From Nitrospirota bacterium (GTDB taxonomy: Bacteria; Nitrospirota; Nitrospiria; Nitrospirales; Nitrospiraceae), in NCBI GenBank assembly GCA_040755395.1, contig JBFMAX010000012.1, positions 62,001 to 126,000 on the forward strand: 64,000 nt of DNA, written 5' to 3'. The position numbers were made by a program, and so were the translations under genes. Each line of letters starts with the position of its first letter. The first letter of the stretch is position 1. A model generated the notes under the pieces. That model saw nothing but the letters and a program-made list of their open reading frames with translations. It ran no database searches and was not told where the DNA came from. Shown here piece after piece: positions 23,977 through 33,827 of the stretch.

Positions 23977-25896
23977 TTACTTTTTCTCTTTGTCCACTTC
24001 TTCGAATTCGGCGTCCACGACCTTGTCGTCCGTCTTGCCCTGGGCGCCGCCGTTCCCCTGCGTACCGCTCGGGCCGGCGCCAGCGGCGGCGGACGCCTTC
24101 TTGTACATCTCCTCGGCCAGCTTGTGCGACGCGCTGGTCAGCGCTTGCACCGCTGATTCGATGGCCGCGACGTCGTCGCCTTCCATCGCCTTACGGACGG
24201 CCGCAATCGCGTCCTTGATCTTGTTCTTGTCGTCCTCGCCGATCTTGTCGCCGTGCTCGGTCAGATTCTTCTCGGTACTGTAGATCAGCGTGTCGGCCTG
24301 GTTGCGAGCCTCGGCGAGCTTGCGCCGCTTCTTGTCTTCTTCGGTGTGGGCCTGGGCTTCTTTGACAAGCTTCTCGACCTCTTCCTTGCTGAGTCCGCTG
24401 GAGGCCGTGATCTTGATCGACTGTTCTTTGCCCGTACCCAGATCCTTCGCGGACACATGCACGATGCCGTTGGCGTCGATATCGAACGTCACCTCGATCT
24501 GGGGTACACCGCGCGGAGCCGGCGGGATGCCGACAAGGTCGAACTGTCCGAGCAGCTTGTTGTCGTTCGCCATCTCGCGCTCGCCTTGGAAGACTCGGAT
24601 CGTCACCGCGGTTTGGTTGTCGGCCGCCGTGGAAAAGATCTGGCTCTTCTTGGTCGGGATGGTCGTGTTGCGCTCGATCAGGTGCGTGAAGATTCCGCCC
24701 AGGGTCTCGATACCCAGTGTGAGCGGCGTCACGTCCAGAAGCAGCACGTCCTTGACGTCGCCCTTCAACACGCCGCCCTGGATGGCCGCGCCGACCGCCA
24801 CGACTTCGTCGGGATTCACGCCACGATGCGGTTCCTTGCCGAAAAATTCGCGGACGACCTGGATGACTTTGGGCATTCGGGTCATACCGCCGACCAGCAC
24901 CACTTCGTTGATGTCCTTGGCCGTCACGCCCGCATCGGCCAAGGCTTTCTTGCAGGGCTCGATGGTGCGCTGGATCAGATCGTCGACAAGCTGTTCCAGC
25001 TTGGCCCGCGTAAGCTTGGTCACCAGGTGCTTCGGCCCGCTGGCGTCCGCAGTGATGAAGGGCAGATTGATCTCGGTCTCCTGCGAAGACGACAACTCGA
25101 TTTTCGCCCGCTCGGCCGCTTCCTTGAGCCGCTGAAGGGCCATCCGGTCCTTGCGCAGATCGATCCCTTGGTCTTTTTTGAATTCCTCCACCAGCCAGTC
25201 CATGATCCGGAGGTCGAAATCATCGCCGCCGAGGTAGGTATCGCCGTTGGTGGACTTGACTTCGAAGACACCGTCGCCGATCTCCAGAATGGAGATATCG
25301 AACGTCCCGCCGCCGAGGTCGTAGACCGCAATGCGTTCGTCCTTTTTCTTGTCGAGGCCGTAGGCCAGCGAGGCGGCCGTCGGTTCGTTGATGATGCGAA
25401 GCACGTTGAGGCCGGCGATCTGTCCCGCGTCCTTGGTGGCCTGGCGCTGGCTGTCGTCGAAGTACGCCGGCACGGTGATGACCGCCTCGCTGACCTTCTC
25501 GCCGAGATAATCCTCCGCGGTCTGCCTCATTTTCTGGAGAATCATCGCCGAGATCTCAGGCGGGCTGTACCGTTTGCCGCGCAGCTCGACGTGCGCGTCG
25601 CCGTTGTCCGCCTCGACGACTTTATAGGGGAGCCTCTTGATCGCTTCCTGCACTTCACGCGAACGGTACTTGCGCCCCATCAGCCGCTTGACGGAGAAGA
25701 TGGTGTTTTCCGGGTTGGTAATGGCCTGACGTTTCGCGATTTGGCCGACCAGCCGTTCGCCTTTGTCTGTGATGGCGACGACCGACGGAGTGGTTCGACT
25801 GCCTTCCGCGTTGGCGATGACGACCGGGTCTCCGCCGCTCATGATCGCGACGCAGGAATTGGTGGTTCCAAGATCGATGCCGATGACCTTACCCAT
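23977..25896 (-). CDS. dnaK: Chaperone protein DnaK (Hsp70)
   Basis: A 639-residue Hsp70 of normal length. [19 protein letters not shown] is the N-terminal phosphate-1 loop, [16 protein letters not shown] phosphate 2, and [17 protein letters not shown] the adenosine motif. The substrate domain ([18 protein letters not shown]) and helical lid are complete, and the tail ends in a Glu/Asp-rich VVDAEFEEV motif. It works with GrpE (51 bases upstream) and DnaJ (downstream) in protein folding. A clear terminator follows. Confidence 0.99.
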   Translation of the reverse strand: MGKVIGIDLGTTNSCVAIMSGGDPVVIANAEGSRTTPSVVAITDKGERLVGQIAKRQAITNPENTIFSVKRLMGRKYRSREVQEAIKRLPYKVVEADNGDAHVELRGKRYSPPEISAMILQKMRQTAEDYLGEKVSEAVITVPAYFDDSQRQATKDAGQIAGLNVLRIINEPTAASLAYGLDKKKDERIAVYDLGGGTFDISILEIGDGVFEVKSTNGDTYLGGDDFDLRIMDWLVEEFKKDQGIDLRKDRMALQRLKEAAERAKIELSSSQETEINLPFITADASGPKHLVTKLTRAKLEQLVDDLIQRTIEPCKKALADAGVTAKDINEVVLVGGMTRMPKVIQVVREFFGKEPHRGVNPDEVVAVGAAIQGGVLKGDVKDVLLLDVTPLTLGIETLGGIFTHLIERNTTIPTKKSQIFSTAADNQTAVTIRVFQGEREMANDNKLLGQFDLVGIPPAPRGVPQIEVTFDIDANGIVHVSAKDLGTGKEQSIKITASSGLSKEEVEKLVKEAQAHTEEDKKRRKLAEARNQADTLIYSTEKNLTEHGDKIGEDDKNKIKDAIAAVRKAMEGDDVAAIESAVQALTSASHKLAEEMYKKASAAAGAGPSGTQGNGGAQGKTDDKVVDAEFEEVDKEKK

Positions 25897-25946
25897 GTGC
25901 GTCTCCTTCCTTGTTCAAAAATTCATTGCGTCCGTCGATGCCGCCC

Positions 25947-26543
25947 TTACGACGCGGAATTCTCGGGTTTGTCCGGCGTTCCGGTGGATACGCTGACCAT
26001 GGCGGCACGCAGCAATCGGTCATGCAACAAATAGCCTTTTTGAAATTCTTCCACCACGGTGTTGGCCGCAACGGCGGCGGACTCGACTTGGGCCACAGCC
26101 TGATGGCAGGTCGGGTCGAACGGCTCTCCGACGCTTGCAATCGGACGGACTCCAAACTTTGCCAACGCTTCCGTCAGTTGCTTCAAGGTCAGTTCGACGC
26201 CCTGAACGAGGGCTTCGCCTCCGCCGTTCTCTTTGGCCGAGCGAATCGCACGTTCCAAGTTGTCGATAACCGGCAACAGTTCCCGTAGAATTTGCTCGTT
26301 CCCGAATCGGATCTGCTCCCGTTGCTCCCGCTGCGCCACGCGCTTGTAATTCTCGAACTCTGCCGCCAGCCGGAGATACTTGTCCTGAAGCGCTTGACAT
26401 TCCGCGGTCTTGGAAGAGAGCGCCTGCCTGAGTTCAGCAACCGGTCTCGTTTCTTCCTGCGATTCTTCCGACGGAGAAGGGACTTCCTGAGTCTTCGCTT
26501 CTAACTCGTCGATTGTATTGGGGTTCTTCTCGTCTTGATCCAC
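25947..26543 (-). CDS. grpE: Nucleotide exchange factor GrpE
   Basis: A 198-residue GrpE. A charged N-terminal region leads into a long coiled coil (RQALSSKTAECQALQDKYLRLAAEFENYKRV, about 50-90) and the beta domain with FGVRPIASVGEPFDPTCHQAV and VVEEFQKGYLLHDRLLRAAMV, which are diagnostic. It releases ADP from DnaK. The start is a GTG at 26543. It heads the grpE-dnaK-dnaJ-rsmE group. No CIRCE element (TTAGCACTC-N9-GAGTGCTAA) is visible, so HrcA control is not supported. Confidence 0.96.
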   Translation of the reverse strand: MDQDEKNPNTIDELEAKTQEVPSPSEESQEETRPVAELRQALSSKTAECQALQDKYLRLAAEFENYKRVAQREQREQIRFGNEQILRELLPVIDNLERAIRSAKENGGGEALVQGVELTLKQLTEALAKFGVRPIASVGEPFDPTCHQAVAQVESAAVAANTVVEEFQKGYLLHDRLLRAAMVSVSTGTPDKPENSAS

Positions 26544-26564
26544 TGGTGTACCTGTACACGCAGC

Positions 26565-26592
26565 CAGATAGCCACCAAGACCTTAAAGTCAA
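26565..26592 (-). promoter_or_regulatory. Candidate grpE promoter
   Basis: On the minus strand TTGACT (26592 to 26587) and TATCTG (26570 to 26565) are 16 bases apart, 22 bases before the GTG start. The fit to a housekeeping promoter is moderate. No heat-shock sigma or CIRCE motif is clear. Confidence 0.35.
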
Positions 26593-26675
26593 CGGGTCTC
26601 AAGAGATTTGTTTCGTCGGGGATGTTTCCGCGTGAGTGAAGAAGGTCAGGGCGGTGCGTGTGCGGAGAAGCGACT

Positions 26676-27449
26676 TCAACCTTCGCCTCGACTTCGCCGG
26701 TAAAGCAGTTCCAGGCCGTCCAAGGTCAGCAGGGGACGCACTTCTCGAATCGTTCGAGATTCGGGAGCGATGATCGCAGACAGTCCGCCGGTCGCGACCA
26801 CCAGGGAGGAATGGCCCAACTCCTGTTCCATGCGTCGGACGATCTCATCCACCAACCCCGCATAGCCGTAGACCAGGCCGGATTGGATGCTGCTCGCCGT
26901 GTCCCGGCCGATCACGGACTTGGGACGGACCAGTTCCACCTTGGGTAATTGGGCCGTACGGGAAAACAGCGCATCCGCGGAGATGCCCAGACCCGGCGCA
27001 ATGACGCCGCCGAGGTATTCACCGGCCTTGGTGACGGCGCAGAAGGTGGTCGCGGTGCCGAAGTCGACGATGATGAGGTCGGCTCGGTATCGCTCGTACG
27101 CGGCCGCTGCATTGACCAACCGGTCGCTGCCGATCTCTTTCGGGTTGGCGTAGCGCAAGGTGAGGCCAGTGTCCGTGTCACAAGAGATCATCAGCGGAAC
27201 TTGGCCGAAAAACGTCTGGGCCATGGTCTCGAAGGGACGGGTCAAGGCGGGGACGACGCTGGAAATGACCGCGCCCGAGATCTGTTCCGGCTTCACTCCC
27301 GCCACCGCCAGCAGGTTCGAGAACAAAATCCCGTACTCGTCGGAAGTCTTTCTGGGATCGGTCGCCAACCGCCAATGGCCCTTCAGGGTCCGACCGTCAA
27401 ACAGTCCCCAGACGATGTTGGAATTTCCGATATCGATGGCCAACAGCAT
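26676..27449 (-). CDS. coaX: Type III pantothenate kinase
   Basis: A 257-residue CoaX. MLLAIDIGNSNIVWGLFDG is the N-terminal ATP-binding DxGN motif; VDFGTATTFCAVTKAGEYLGGVIAPGLGI is the second phosphate-binding motif, and VVATGGLSAIIAPES the third. The enzyme phosphorylates pantothenate, the first step to coenzyme A, and is not feedback-inhibited by CoA. It lies 37 bases after birA, a classical pairing. The ketopantoate reductase at 37.2 kb belongs to the same pathway. Confidence 0.96.
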   Translation of the reverse strand: MLLAIDIGNSNIVWGLFDGRTLKGHWRLATDPRKTSDEYGILFSNLLAVAGVKPEQISGAVISSVVPALTRPFETMAQTFFGQVPLMISCDTDTGLTLRYANPKEIGSDRLVNAAAAYERYRADLIIVDFGTATTFCAVTKAGEYLGGVIAPGLGISADALFSRTAQLPKVELVRPKSVIGRDTASSIQSGLVYGYAGLVDEIVRRMEQELGHSSLVVATGGLSAIIAPESRTIREVRPLLTLDGLELLYRRSRGEG

Positions 27450-27486
27450 GGGTCAAATTTTACCCTGTCTTCGCCCGGTGTTGCCA

Positions 27487-28332
27487 TCATCTCAGGTGGA
27501 GGACATCCCCGGCGTGAATCTCAAACAGCTCCGGATGTGGAACGGCGGACGGTGTGCCGCTGTGAATGACTCTCAGGCAGCCGTTCTCGGCGATCGAGTC
27601 GGCCACCCCCTCGATCTGTTCGCCCTGCGCCAGGGTGACGAGGACCCTGCGTCCCAGGGTCGCGCAACGGCCGCTGTATTCCTGTCTCAGCCGCTCGATT
27701 GGCTCCGATGCGAGCATCTCCAAGCGACGCTCAACCTGCTCCAAGAGCCTCGCCAACAACTGCGCGCGATCGACCGAATGACCGGTCTCCGCCATCAGCG
27801 AGGTGGCGCTTCTGCGAAGATCGTCGGGAAACCGGTCGCGATCGATATTGACGTTGAGGCCGATGCCGATGACGACAAACGGGGCGCCGTCCCGCCGGCA
27901 CGCGCTTTCACAGAGCAAGCCGCCGACTTTCCGGTCATTCACCAGCAGGTCATTGGGCCATTTGAGCAACGGCGTCAGCGAAGTCTCCTGTTGAACCGCG
28001 TCGGCGCAGGCCAGGGCCGAGGCCAGCGGAATCCATGACAACCACTGCGCCTTTCGTTCCGGCGACGGCTGACGCAACACGATCACCGAGCAAGACAGAT
28101 TCAGCCTGCGCGGCGAGAACCACGACCGGCCGCGGCGCCCTCTGCCGGCGGTCTGGAATTCCGCGACCACGGTCGTGCCGTCTTCCGCTCCTTGCTGGGC
28201 CAACATCGCCGCTGTGGTGTTGGTGGAATCCGTCTCCTCCAGAAGATGGAGCGTGCGGCCGACGGTCTTGGTCGAGAGATGCCTTTTGATCGAGTCGACC
28301 GTGAGCGGGAGGGAAAAAGATGAGTGAGGCAC
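27487..28332 (-). CDS. birA: Biotin-[acetyl-CoA-carboxylase] ligase
   Basis: A 281-residue biotin protein ligase. Motifs are STNTTAAMLAQQGAEDGTTVVAEFQTAGRGRRGRSW (biotinyl-AMP site with GRGRRGR), LKWPNDLLVNDRKVGGLL and VIGIGLNVNI. It lacks the long N-terminal winged helix of repressor-type BirA, having only about 30 residues before the catalytic domain, so it is probably only an enzyme. The start is a GTG, 3 bases after the nadC stop. It attaches biotin to carboxylase carrier proteins. Confidence 0.94.
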   Translation of the reverse strand: MPHSSFSLPLTVDSIKRHLSTKTVGRTLHLLEETDSTNTTAAMLAQQGAEDGTTVVAEFQTAGRGRRGRSWFSPRRLNLSCSVIVLRQPSPERKAQWLSWIPLASALACADAVQQETSLTPLLKWPNDLLVNDRKVGGLLCESACRRDGAPFVVIGIGLNVNIDRDRFPDDLRRSATSLMAETGHSVDRAQLLARLLEQVERRLEMLASEPIERLRQEYSGRCATLGRRVLVTLAQGEQIEGVADSIAENGCLRVIHSGTPSAVPHPELFEIHAGDVLHLR

Positions 28333-28335
28333 GGG

Positions 28336-29214
28336 TTACGCGGTCCGGCGCCGGTTTCCGAGCGGAAGAATATCCATGCTGAGATCGGCGGCCGGAGCCG
28401 AATGGGTCAACGCGCCGATCGAAATGAAATTCGCCCCGGCTTCGGCCATTTCCCGGACATTTTCCAGCGTGATGCCGCCCGAGACCTCCACCAGAGCGCG
28501 CCCTTTGATCGTGTCCACGGCCCGGCGCACGGTCGCCGGGGCCATATTGTCGAGCAGGATGACATCGGCCCCTCCGTCCAGCGCCTCGCGGATCTGCTCC
28601 AGGGATTCCGCCTCGACGATGATCCGCAGGCCGTGAGGGCAGCGCTCCCTGGCCAGTCGGCAGGCGTCTGCGACGTTCAGCCCCCGCGCTCTCAAGAGGG
28701 CGAGATGGTTGTCCTTGATCAAGACGCCGTCGCCAAGACTATGGCGATGATTCGACCCGCCGCCCAGCCGGACCGCCCACTTTTCCAGGGAGCGTGATCC
28801 GGGCACGGTCTTTCTCGTGTCCAGGATCCTGACCGGATAACCTCGAACGGCTCGGCAGAATCGCGCAGTGAGGGTCGCGATGCCGGACAGGTGTTGCAGG
28901 AAGTTAAGGGCGATCCGTTCTCCCATCAAGAGCGAGCGGCCGTCGCCTTCAATGGCCAGCAGGACGTCGCCTGTTGCGAGCTTCGTTCCCTCTTTCACTG
29001 CACGGACGATCTTCAGCGAAGGATCGAGCGAGCGAAAGACCTCGTGGGCCGCGGCGATGCCGGCTGCGACCAGAGTCTGTCGGGCCACGATCAGTCCCCG
29101 AGCCGGGCAGGGACCGGAAAAGAGCGCCGCGGTCGTCGCGTCGCCGAGCGCAAGGTCTTCCCGAAGTGCCGAGCGAACGGCCTGACGGATGTCTGCGGAG
29201 GGTATGGGGATCAT
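28336..29214 (-). CDS. nadC: Nicotinate-nucleotide pyrophosphorylase
   Basis: A 292-residue quinolinate phosphoribosyltransferase. N-terminal LREDLALGDATTAAL, then FLQHLSGIATLT, RILDTRKTVPGSRSLEKWAV with active-site Arg and Lys, GGGSNHRHSLGDGVLIKDNH, and C-terminal VEVSGGITLENVREMAEAGANFISIGALTHSA are all diagnostic. It converts quinolinate and PRPP to nicotinate mononucleotide in NAD synthesis. Its ATG overlaps the valS stop by 4 bases. Confidence 0.97.
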   Translation of the reverse strand: MIPIPSADIRQAVRSALREDLALGDATTAALFSGPCPARGLIVARQTLVAAGIAAAHEVFRSLDPSLKIVRAVKEGTKLATGDVLLAIEGDGRSLLMGERIALNFLQHLSGIATLTARFCRAVRGYPVRILDTRKTVPGSRSLEKWAVRLGGGSNHRHSLGDGVLIKDNHLALLRARGLNVADACRLARERCPHGLRIIVEAESLEQIREALDGGADVILLDNMAPATVRRAVDTIKGRALVEVSGGITLENVREMAEAGANFISIGALTHSAPAADLSMDILPLGNRRRTA

Positions 29215-32027
29215 GGTGATCGTCGCCCCATGATCGCACGGAGCTGCTCTTCGCTGCTGAACAGGATGGCTTGATCACGTTGCAGAACCTTGAGGCGCTC
29301 CTGATGCTCGGCGACGACGTCGGGAGGCGCCTTGGATGTGAAATCGACGCTCTTCAGCTTGGCTTCCAATCGTTGGGCTTCCGTGGCCCCCTCAGCTCTC
29401 TGCTTGCTGATGCGGGCCAGAGCCTTCTGTAAGTCGACGTCTCCTTCGACAACCATGCCGACGGTCAGGCCTTCCGCGGCAAGTCTCAACAAGTTGGACG
29501 AAGGCCACCGGTCGACCGGAATAACCTGCACGGCCCCGCGACCGAGGTGCGCGACATGTCCTAGCAGATTTTCCAGAATCTTGCCGTTACGCTCATGGCC
29601 CCCCCACGCGAAAAAGGCCACCGGCTTTCCCGGCGGATAATTCAGCAGCACTCTGGCGGTTCGGGCGGTCGTCACGCACTGTTCGAGGATGATGAACGCG
29701 CTTTCCGTGTCCTTGGAGTCCCAATCAGGTCGTTCGTCGGGATAGGGTTGAATCACAACGCTCTCGCCCTCATGAGGCAGCGCCTGCCAAATCTCCTCGG
29801 TGATGAACGGCATGAACGGGTGCAACAGCCGTTGGACGGTCTCGAAGGTTTCAACCAGCGTGTGTCTGGAGCGGTTGGCTTCGGGGCTGTTTTGATCCGA
29901 TAAGGCAGGCTTGATCAGCTCCAGATACCAGTCGCAGTATTCGTGCCAGATAAAGTGATACAAGCGGCTGGCGGCCCGGTCGAAGCGATATTGTTCCAGC
30001 TCCTGGTTCACGCTTCTGATGGTGAAGTTCAGTCGACTCAGGATCCACCGGTCGGGAAACGAGCGCGTCGCGGCGGGAACTTGCTCCCGCGGGCCTTCGA
30101 AGTTCAGGAGAATGAACCGGGCCGCGTTCCAGATCTTGTTGGCGAAGTTCCTATAGCCTTCGATCCGCTCTTCCGCCAACTTGATGTCGCGACCGGGAGA
30201 GGCCATGGAGGCCAGTGTGAAGCGCAGCGCGTCGGTGCCGTACTGTTCCATCACGTGGAGCGGATCGATGACGTTGCCCTTCGACTTGCTCATCTTCTGA
30301 CCCTCGGCGTCCCGGACCAGCGCATGAATGTAGACGTCGCGGAAAGGAACGTCACCCATGAACTTGAGCCCCATCATGATCATCCGGGCGACCCAGAAGA
30401 ACAGGATGTCGAGACCCGTCACCAATGTCGACGTGGGGTAGAAAGTCTTCAGCTCAGGGGTCTGCTCCGGCCAACCCAAGGTCGAGAAGGGCCAGAGGGC
30501 CGAGGAAAACCAGGTGTCCAGCACGTCGGGATCGCGATAAAAGTCCTGTGGGTTGCTTTGGCCACAGTCCGGGCAGTGCGTTGGGGCAGTCTTCGCCACT
30601 ATCGGTTTTGCTTCTGGAGTGAGCGTTATAGACGTTTTCCATGCAGAGGAAAGCATTCCGCTTTCGGCAGTGGCTCCACCTATATGAGATGTCTCGAAAA
30701 GTGTCCCAGCATCACGGCCGCAAGGAATGCAATACCAAGCCGGAATCTGGTGACCCCACCAGATCTGTCGCGAAATGCACCAGTCTTTGATGTCCCGCAT
30801 CCAGCCCAGATAGTTGTTGACCCAGGCTTCCGGGATCAGGCGAACCCGCCCGTCTTCAACCGCCTTGATCGCCGGCCCGGCGAGCGGCTTGATCTTGACG
30901 AACCACTGCGGCGACAGATAGGGCTCGATGACCGTCTTGCACCGGTAGCACTTGCCGATCGCCATCTTGTGGTCTTCAACCTTGACGAGTGTTCCTCTGT
31001 CTCGCAGGATCTGCTCGATCTTCGGCCTGGCCTTGGAGACGGGAAGCCGTTCGATCTGTTCGATGACGGAGGCTTCTACCGCCGCGTTCTTCAAGCCGAC
31101 CGGATCGAGCCTGGCATGATGGTCCAGAATGGCAAGCCGCGGGAGCCTGTGCCGCTCGCCGGCTTCGAAGTCGTTGAAGTCATGGGCGGGCGTGATCTTG
31201 ACCGCGCCCGTGCCGAACTCCCGATCGACCAAAATCGGGTCTCCGACGATCGGGATCGTGCGGTTGGTCAGCGGGAGTTTCACCTGCTTGCCGATCAACC
31301 GGTTGTAGCGTGCGTCCTCCGGGTGAACGGCGACCGCTGTGTCGCCCAGCATGGTCTCCGGCCTGGTGGTGGCGACCATCAGCTTCGTGTGCGGGTCGTC
31401 TGCGAGCGGGTATTCGATGGAGTAGAGCTTCCCTTTGATTTCTTCATGCTCGACTTCGATGTCCGACAGTGCGGTGAGGCAGCGCGGACACCAGTTGATC
31501 AACCGTTCCCCTCGGTAGATAAGCCCCTCTTCGTAGAGGCGGACGAAAACCTCGCGGACCGCTTTGGAGAGTCCTTCGTCCATGGTGAATCGCAGGCGCT
31601 CCCAGTCGCACGAAGCGCCGAGACGCTTCAATTGTCGGATGATGGTGTCGCCCGATTTCGCTTTCCATTCCCAGACTCGTTCGAGGAATCGTTCCCGTCC
31701 TAGGGCTTCGCGCGAGGTGCCTTCGGCGAGCAGTTGCCGTTCCACCACGTTCTGCGTCGCGATGCCGGCATGGTCGGTGCCCGGCATCCAGAGCACATTG
31801 CGCCCCTGCATGCGGCGCCAGCGGATCAGGATATCCTGCAGGGAATTGTTCAACGCATGTCCGACATGGAGCGATCCAGTCACATTGGGCGGAGGGATGA
31901 CGATGCAGTACGGTTGGCCGGGATGGGTCACAGTCGCGTGAAAATAGCCCCGGTTGATCCAGACCTGATACCACCGTTCTTCGACCTGCTTCGGGTCGTA
32001 GGTCTTCTCGAGTTGATGGCCTGACAT
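29211..32027 (-). CDS. valS: Valyl-tRNA synthetase
   Basis: A 938-residue class Ia synthetase of normal length. The HIGH-type motif is PPPNVTGSLHVGHAL near residue 45, the KMSKS motif is GQKMSKSKGNVIDP near residue 575, and the editing domain has TTRPETMLGDTAVAVHP. The anticodon-binding helical domain and a C-terminal coiled-coil arm (from about 865) complete it. An internal zinc-ribbon-like stretch with CxxC pairs near 495-520 (CPDC) is also seen. Starts at an ATG on the minus strand, first gene of valS-nadC-birA-coaX. Confidence 0.98.
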   Translation of the reverse strand: MSGHQLEKTYDPKQVEERWYQVWINRGYFHATVTHPGQPYCIVIPPPNVTGSLHVGHALNNSLQDILIRWRRMQGRNVLWMPGTDHAGIATQNVVERQLLAEGTSREALGRERFLERVWEWKAKSGDTIIRQLKRLGASCDWERLRFTMDEGLSKAVREVFVRLYEEGLIYRGERLINWCPRCLTALSDIEVEHEEIKGKLYSIEYPLADDPHTKLMVATTRPETMLGDTAVAVHPEDARYNRLIGKQVKLPLTNRTIPIVGDPILVDREFGTGAVKITPAHDFNDFEAGERHRLPRLAILDHHARLDPVGLKNAAVEASVIEQIERLPVSKARPKIEQILRDRGTLVKVEDHKMAIGKCYRCKTVIEPYLSPQWFVKIKPLAGPAIKAVEDGRVRLIPEAWVNNYLGWMRDIKDWCISRQIWWGHQIPAWYCIPCGRDAGTLFETSHIGGATAESGMLSSAWKTSITLTPEAKPIVAKTAPTHCPDCGQSNPQDFYRDPDVLDTWFSSALWPFSTLGWPEQTPELKTFYPTSTLVTGLDILFFWVARMIMMGLKFMGDVPFRDVYIHALVRDAEGQKMSKSKGNVIDPLHVMEQYGTDALRFTLASMASPGRDIKLAEERIEGYRNFANKIWNAARFILLNFEGPREQVPAATRSFPDRWILSRLNFTIRSVNQELEQYRFDRAASRLYHFIWHEYCDWYLELIKPALSDQNSPEANRSRHTLVETFETVQRLLHPFMPFITEEIWQALPHEGESVVIQPYPDERPDWDSKDTESAFIILEQCVTTARTARVLLNYPPGKPVAFFAWGGHERNGKILENLLGHVAHLGRGAVQVIPVDRWPSSNLLRLAAEGLTVGMVVEGDVDLQKALARISKQRAEGATEAQRLEAKLKSVDFTSKAPPDVVAEHQERLKVLQRDQAILFSSEEQLRAIMGRRSP

Positions 32028-32131
32028 AAACCCTGCATAGGCGGTGGAGATGAGCGGTCATCTTAACATGGCCGATCCGCCCTCACAAGGCGCAGCGCGC
32101 GCATTTGTGGGAGTCATCGAACCGGCCGCGC

Positions 32132-32160
32132 TTGTCCGCGCACGGCTCGCCGTGTTATAC
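32132..32160 (+). promoter_or_regulatory. Candidate promoter for the small basic protein gene
   Basis: TTGTCC at 32132-32137 and TTATAC at 32155-32160 have 17-base spacing. The expected transcription start is about 45 bases before the ATG at 32213. Confidence 0.45.
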
Positions 32161-32212
32161 ATGCGCCGCTTTGGAACAGGTTCGCACCTTAACCGAGAGG
32201 GATGCTGAGATC

Positions 32213-32326
32213 ATGGCGAGAGGACGAGAGAAGGACAGAAAAACGAGAAGGAAGCATCGTAAGAACATTCAACGGTTGAAAGCCCTGGCGAAGGCGCGGC
32301 GCAGCAAAAAGGGGAAAAAGGCTTGA
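32213..32326 (+). CDS. Very basic 37-residue protein
   Basis: A 37-residue peptide, MARGREKDRKTRRKHRKN... , in which more than half the residues are Lys or Arg. GAGAGGGA lies 9-16 bases upstream of the ATG. The composition and the RRKHRKN core resemble tiny ribosome-associated proteins such as bS22/COX24-like or DUF6800-like proteins, but I cannot assign it to either with confidence. The in-frame extension to 32105 has no ribosome binding site and would start before the predicted promoter. Binding to RNA is an inference from composition. Confidence 0.55.
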   Translation: MARGREKDRKTRRKHRKNIQRLKALAKARRSKKGKKA

Positions 32327-32356
32327 GAGATTTGTGAACGAGGACGAAGGCTGAAA

Positions 32357-33550
32357 TTAAGCTGTCAGTCTTTTGATCTCGTCTTTGACGTGATTCTCCG
32401 CGAGATCCGGCACGATCTGCCGAACGGCCAGCGCGATGCTCTTCTCGGCGATTTCTCTTACCACGGCTTCCGCGGCGTCGCGCGCGTGTCGCGCCGCCGC
32501 TTCCTGTACGGCTTCCTTCACGAGCTCATCGATCGCCCCCAATTGTTCGCGGACAATGCCCGGCAATTGTCTGCGGATGGCCGATTCGACAAGTTGTCCC
32601 CCAGCGTGTTCGATCGTGTTCTGCACGGCCGAGACAGCCGATTCTCGGATGTGCTTCGAGAGCATCGATTCGAGGTCCGAATTCTGTCGAGACATGGCCT
32701 TCGGCAACTCGTCCGCAATGCCGTCGCGAGCCACTTGAGCGATCCGTTCCGCCAGCAAGCCGACAGTGAGTTGTTTCTCGATTTCGTCTTTGACGGCTTG
32801 TGATACTTGGGCTTCGACCTGCCGGCTGAGCATTCCTGTCAGGAGTTCCTCCGCTTTTCGCTCCGCGCGCTCGGTCATGGATTGCACCAGATGGGCGAGC
32901 AGGTCGCGCATGGCCTCCTCCACAATGCTTACCGGCTGCCCTTGGGATTCTGTCTGAGACGTTGGCGGCGTCGAGGAATTCGGAGTCGAGGCGACAGGGG
33001 AAGCCGGCAGTTCGGTGACAGAAGCCTCATGTTCTTCGGCTGAAGGCTCGCTGGCAGAATGGTCGGACAGCTCGACGGATTCGTCGGTGTCGGTGGTCTG
33101 AGATTCAGGCGGCCATGTCTTCCGTTTGGGCTTCGAGCCTGTGGCGTCGGCCTTGGTCTGCTTGCCGTCTTGATGCAAACTCTTGATCACTTCCAGCAGG
33201 TGCTCGGATTGGAAGGGTTTCTTGAGGAAGGCCCTGACGCCCAAGGACCGCAAGTGGTTCTCGTCCGGCCGGTCTGAAAGGGTGATCAACGAGACGATGT
33301 ACGTGTCGGACAGATTGTCGTGCTGATTCAGTTCCTTGCAAAACCCGGAGAATGTCATCTTATCGAGATGATAGTCTGCGATGATCAGATCCGGGCTCAG
33401 GCGCTTGGCCGCCTCGAGCGCGGTCGGGCCGTCTTGAAACCCGACGACCTCGAACCCCTCGGGGGCGGAGATTTGCTCGACCATCCGCCGAACAGCCGGG
33501 CTGCTGTCCACGATGAAAATGCGAGAGGCCACGTAAGTCTCCAATTTCAT
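32357..33550 (-). CDS. Response-regulator receiver protein with long helical C-terminus
   Basis: A 397-residue protein. The N-terminal receiver (REC) domain (about residues 9-125) has the phospho-acceptor in LIIADYHLD (Asp59) and the conserved Lys in RAFLKKPFQ. A Ser/Thr/Pro/Glu-rich linker (130-215) follows, then about 180 residues of amphipathic helix with repeated units such as VEEAMRDLLAHLVQSM, AVKDEIEKQLTVGLLAERIAQV and AVQEAAARHARDAAEAVVREIAE. No DNA-binding or enzymatic output domain is seen, so it probably acts by protein contact. The start at 33550 is chosen because MKLETYVASRIFIVD begins the domain; the longer frame adds 50 unrelated residues. Confidence 0.75.
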   Translation of the reverse strand: MKLETYVASRIFIVDSSPAVRRMVEQISAPEGFEVVGFQDGPTALEAAKRLSPDLIIADYHLDKMTFSGFCKELNQHDNLSDTYIVSLITLSDRPDENHLRSLGVRAFLKKPFQSEHLLEVIKSLHQDGKQTKADATGSKPKRKTWPPESQTTDTDESVELSDHSASEPSAEEHEASVTELPASPVASTPNSSTPPTSQTESQGQPVSIVEEAMRDLLAHLVQSMTERAERKAEELLTGMLSRQVEAQVSQAVKDEIEKQLTVGLLAERIAQVARDGIADELPKAMSRQNSDLESMLSKHIRESAVSAVQNTIEHAGGQLVESAIRRQLPGIVREQLGAIDELVKEAVQEAAARHARDAAEAVVREIAEKSIALAVRQIVPDLAENHVKDEIKRLTA

Positions 33551-33827
33551 TGAACTATTGTGAAAGCTAGCAGAGGGTCTAGGTTCTGTCAAGGAAAGCG
33601 AAGAGATGGGGATGTTTTGACTTCGACTTCGCGAGCTGAATAGAATCCGCGCATACGAGACAAGGCCGGCGGGCTTACGGACGAGCAGCAGGTCGCCCAC
33701 GCCCGTATTTTCATCTAGGTTAACCGCAGCCTCGTCGGTACCGCTTTACTTTCAAGAATCCGCCGATGAGGACTGTTGTGCAGGATCTCATTTCCGCCCG
33801 GGATCTCAGTCGGAGGACGTCGACTCC

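Noticed and set aside
24253-26034. 593-codon plus-strand frame
   Set aside because: Antisense shadow of dnaK.
26544-26675. CIRCE heat-shock element before grpE
   Set aside because: No TTAGCACTC-N9-GAGTGCTAA or near match was found.
29943-31703. 586-codon plus-strand frame
   Set aside because: Antisense shadow of valS.
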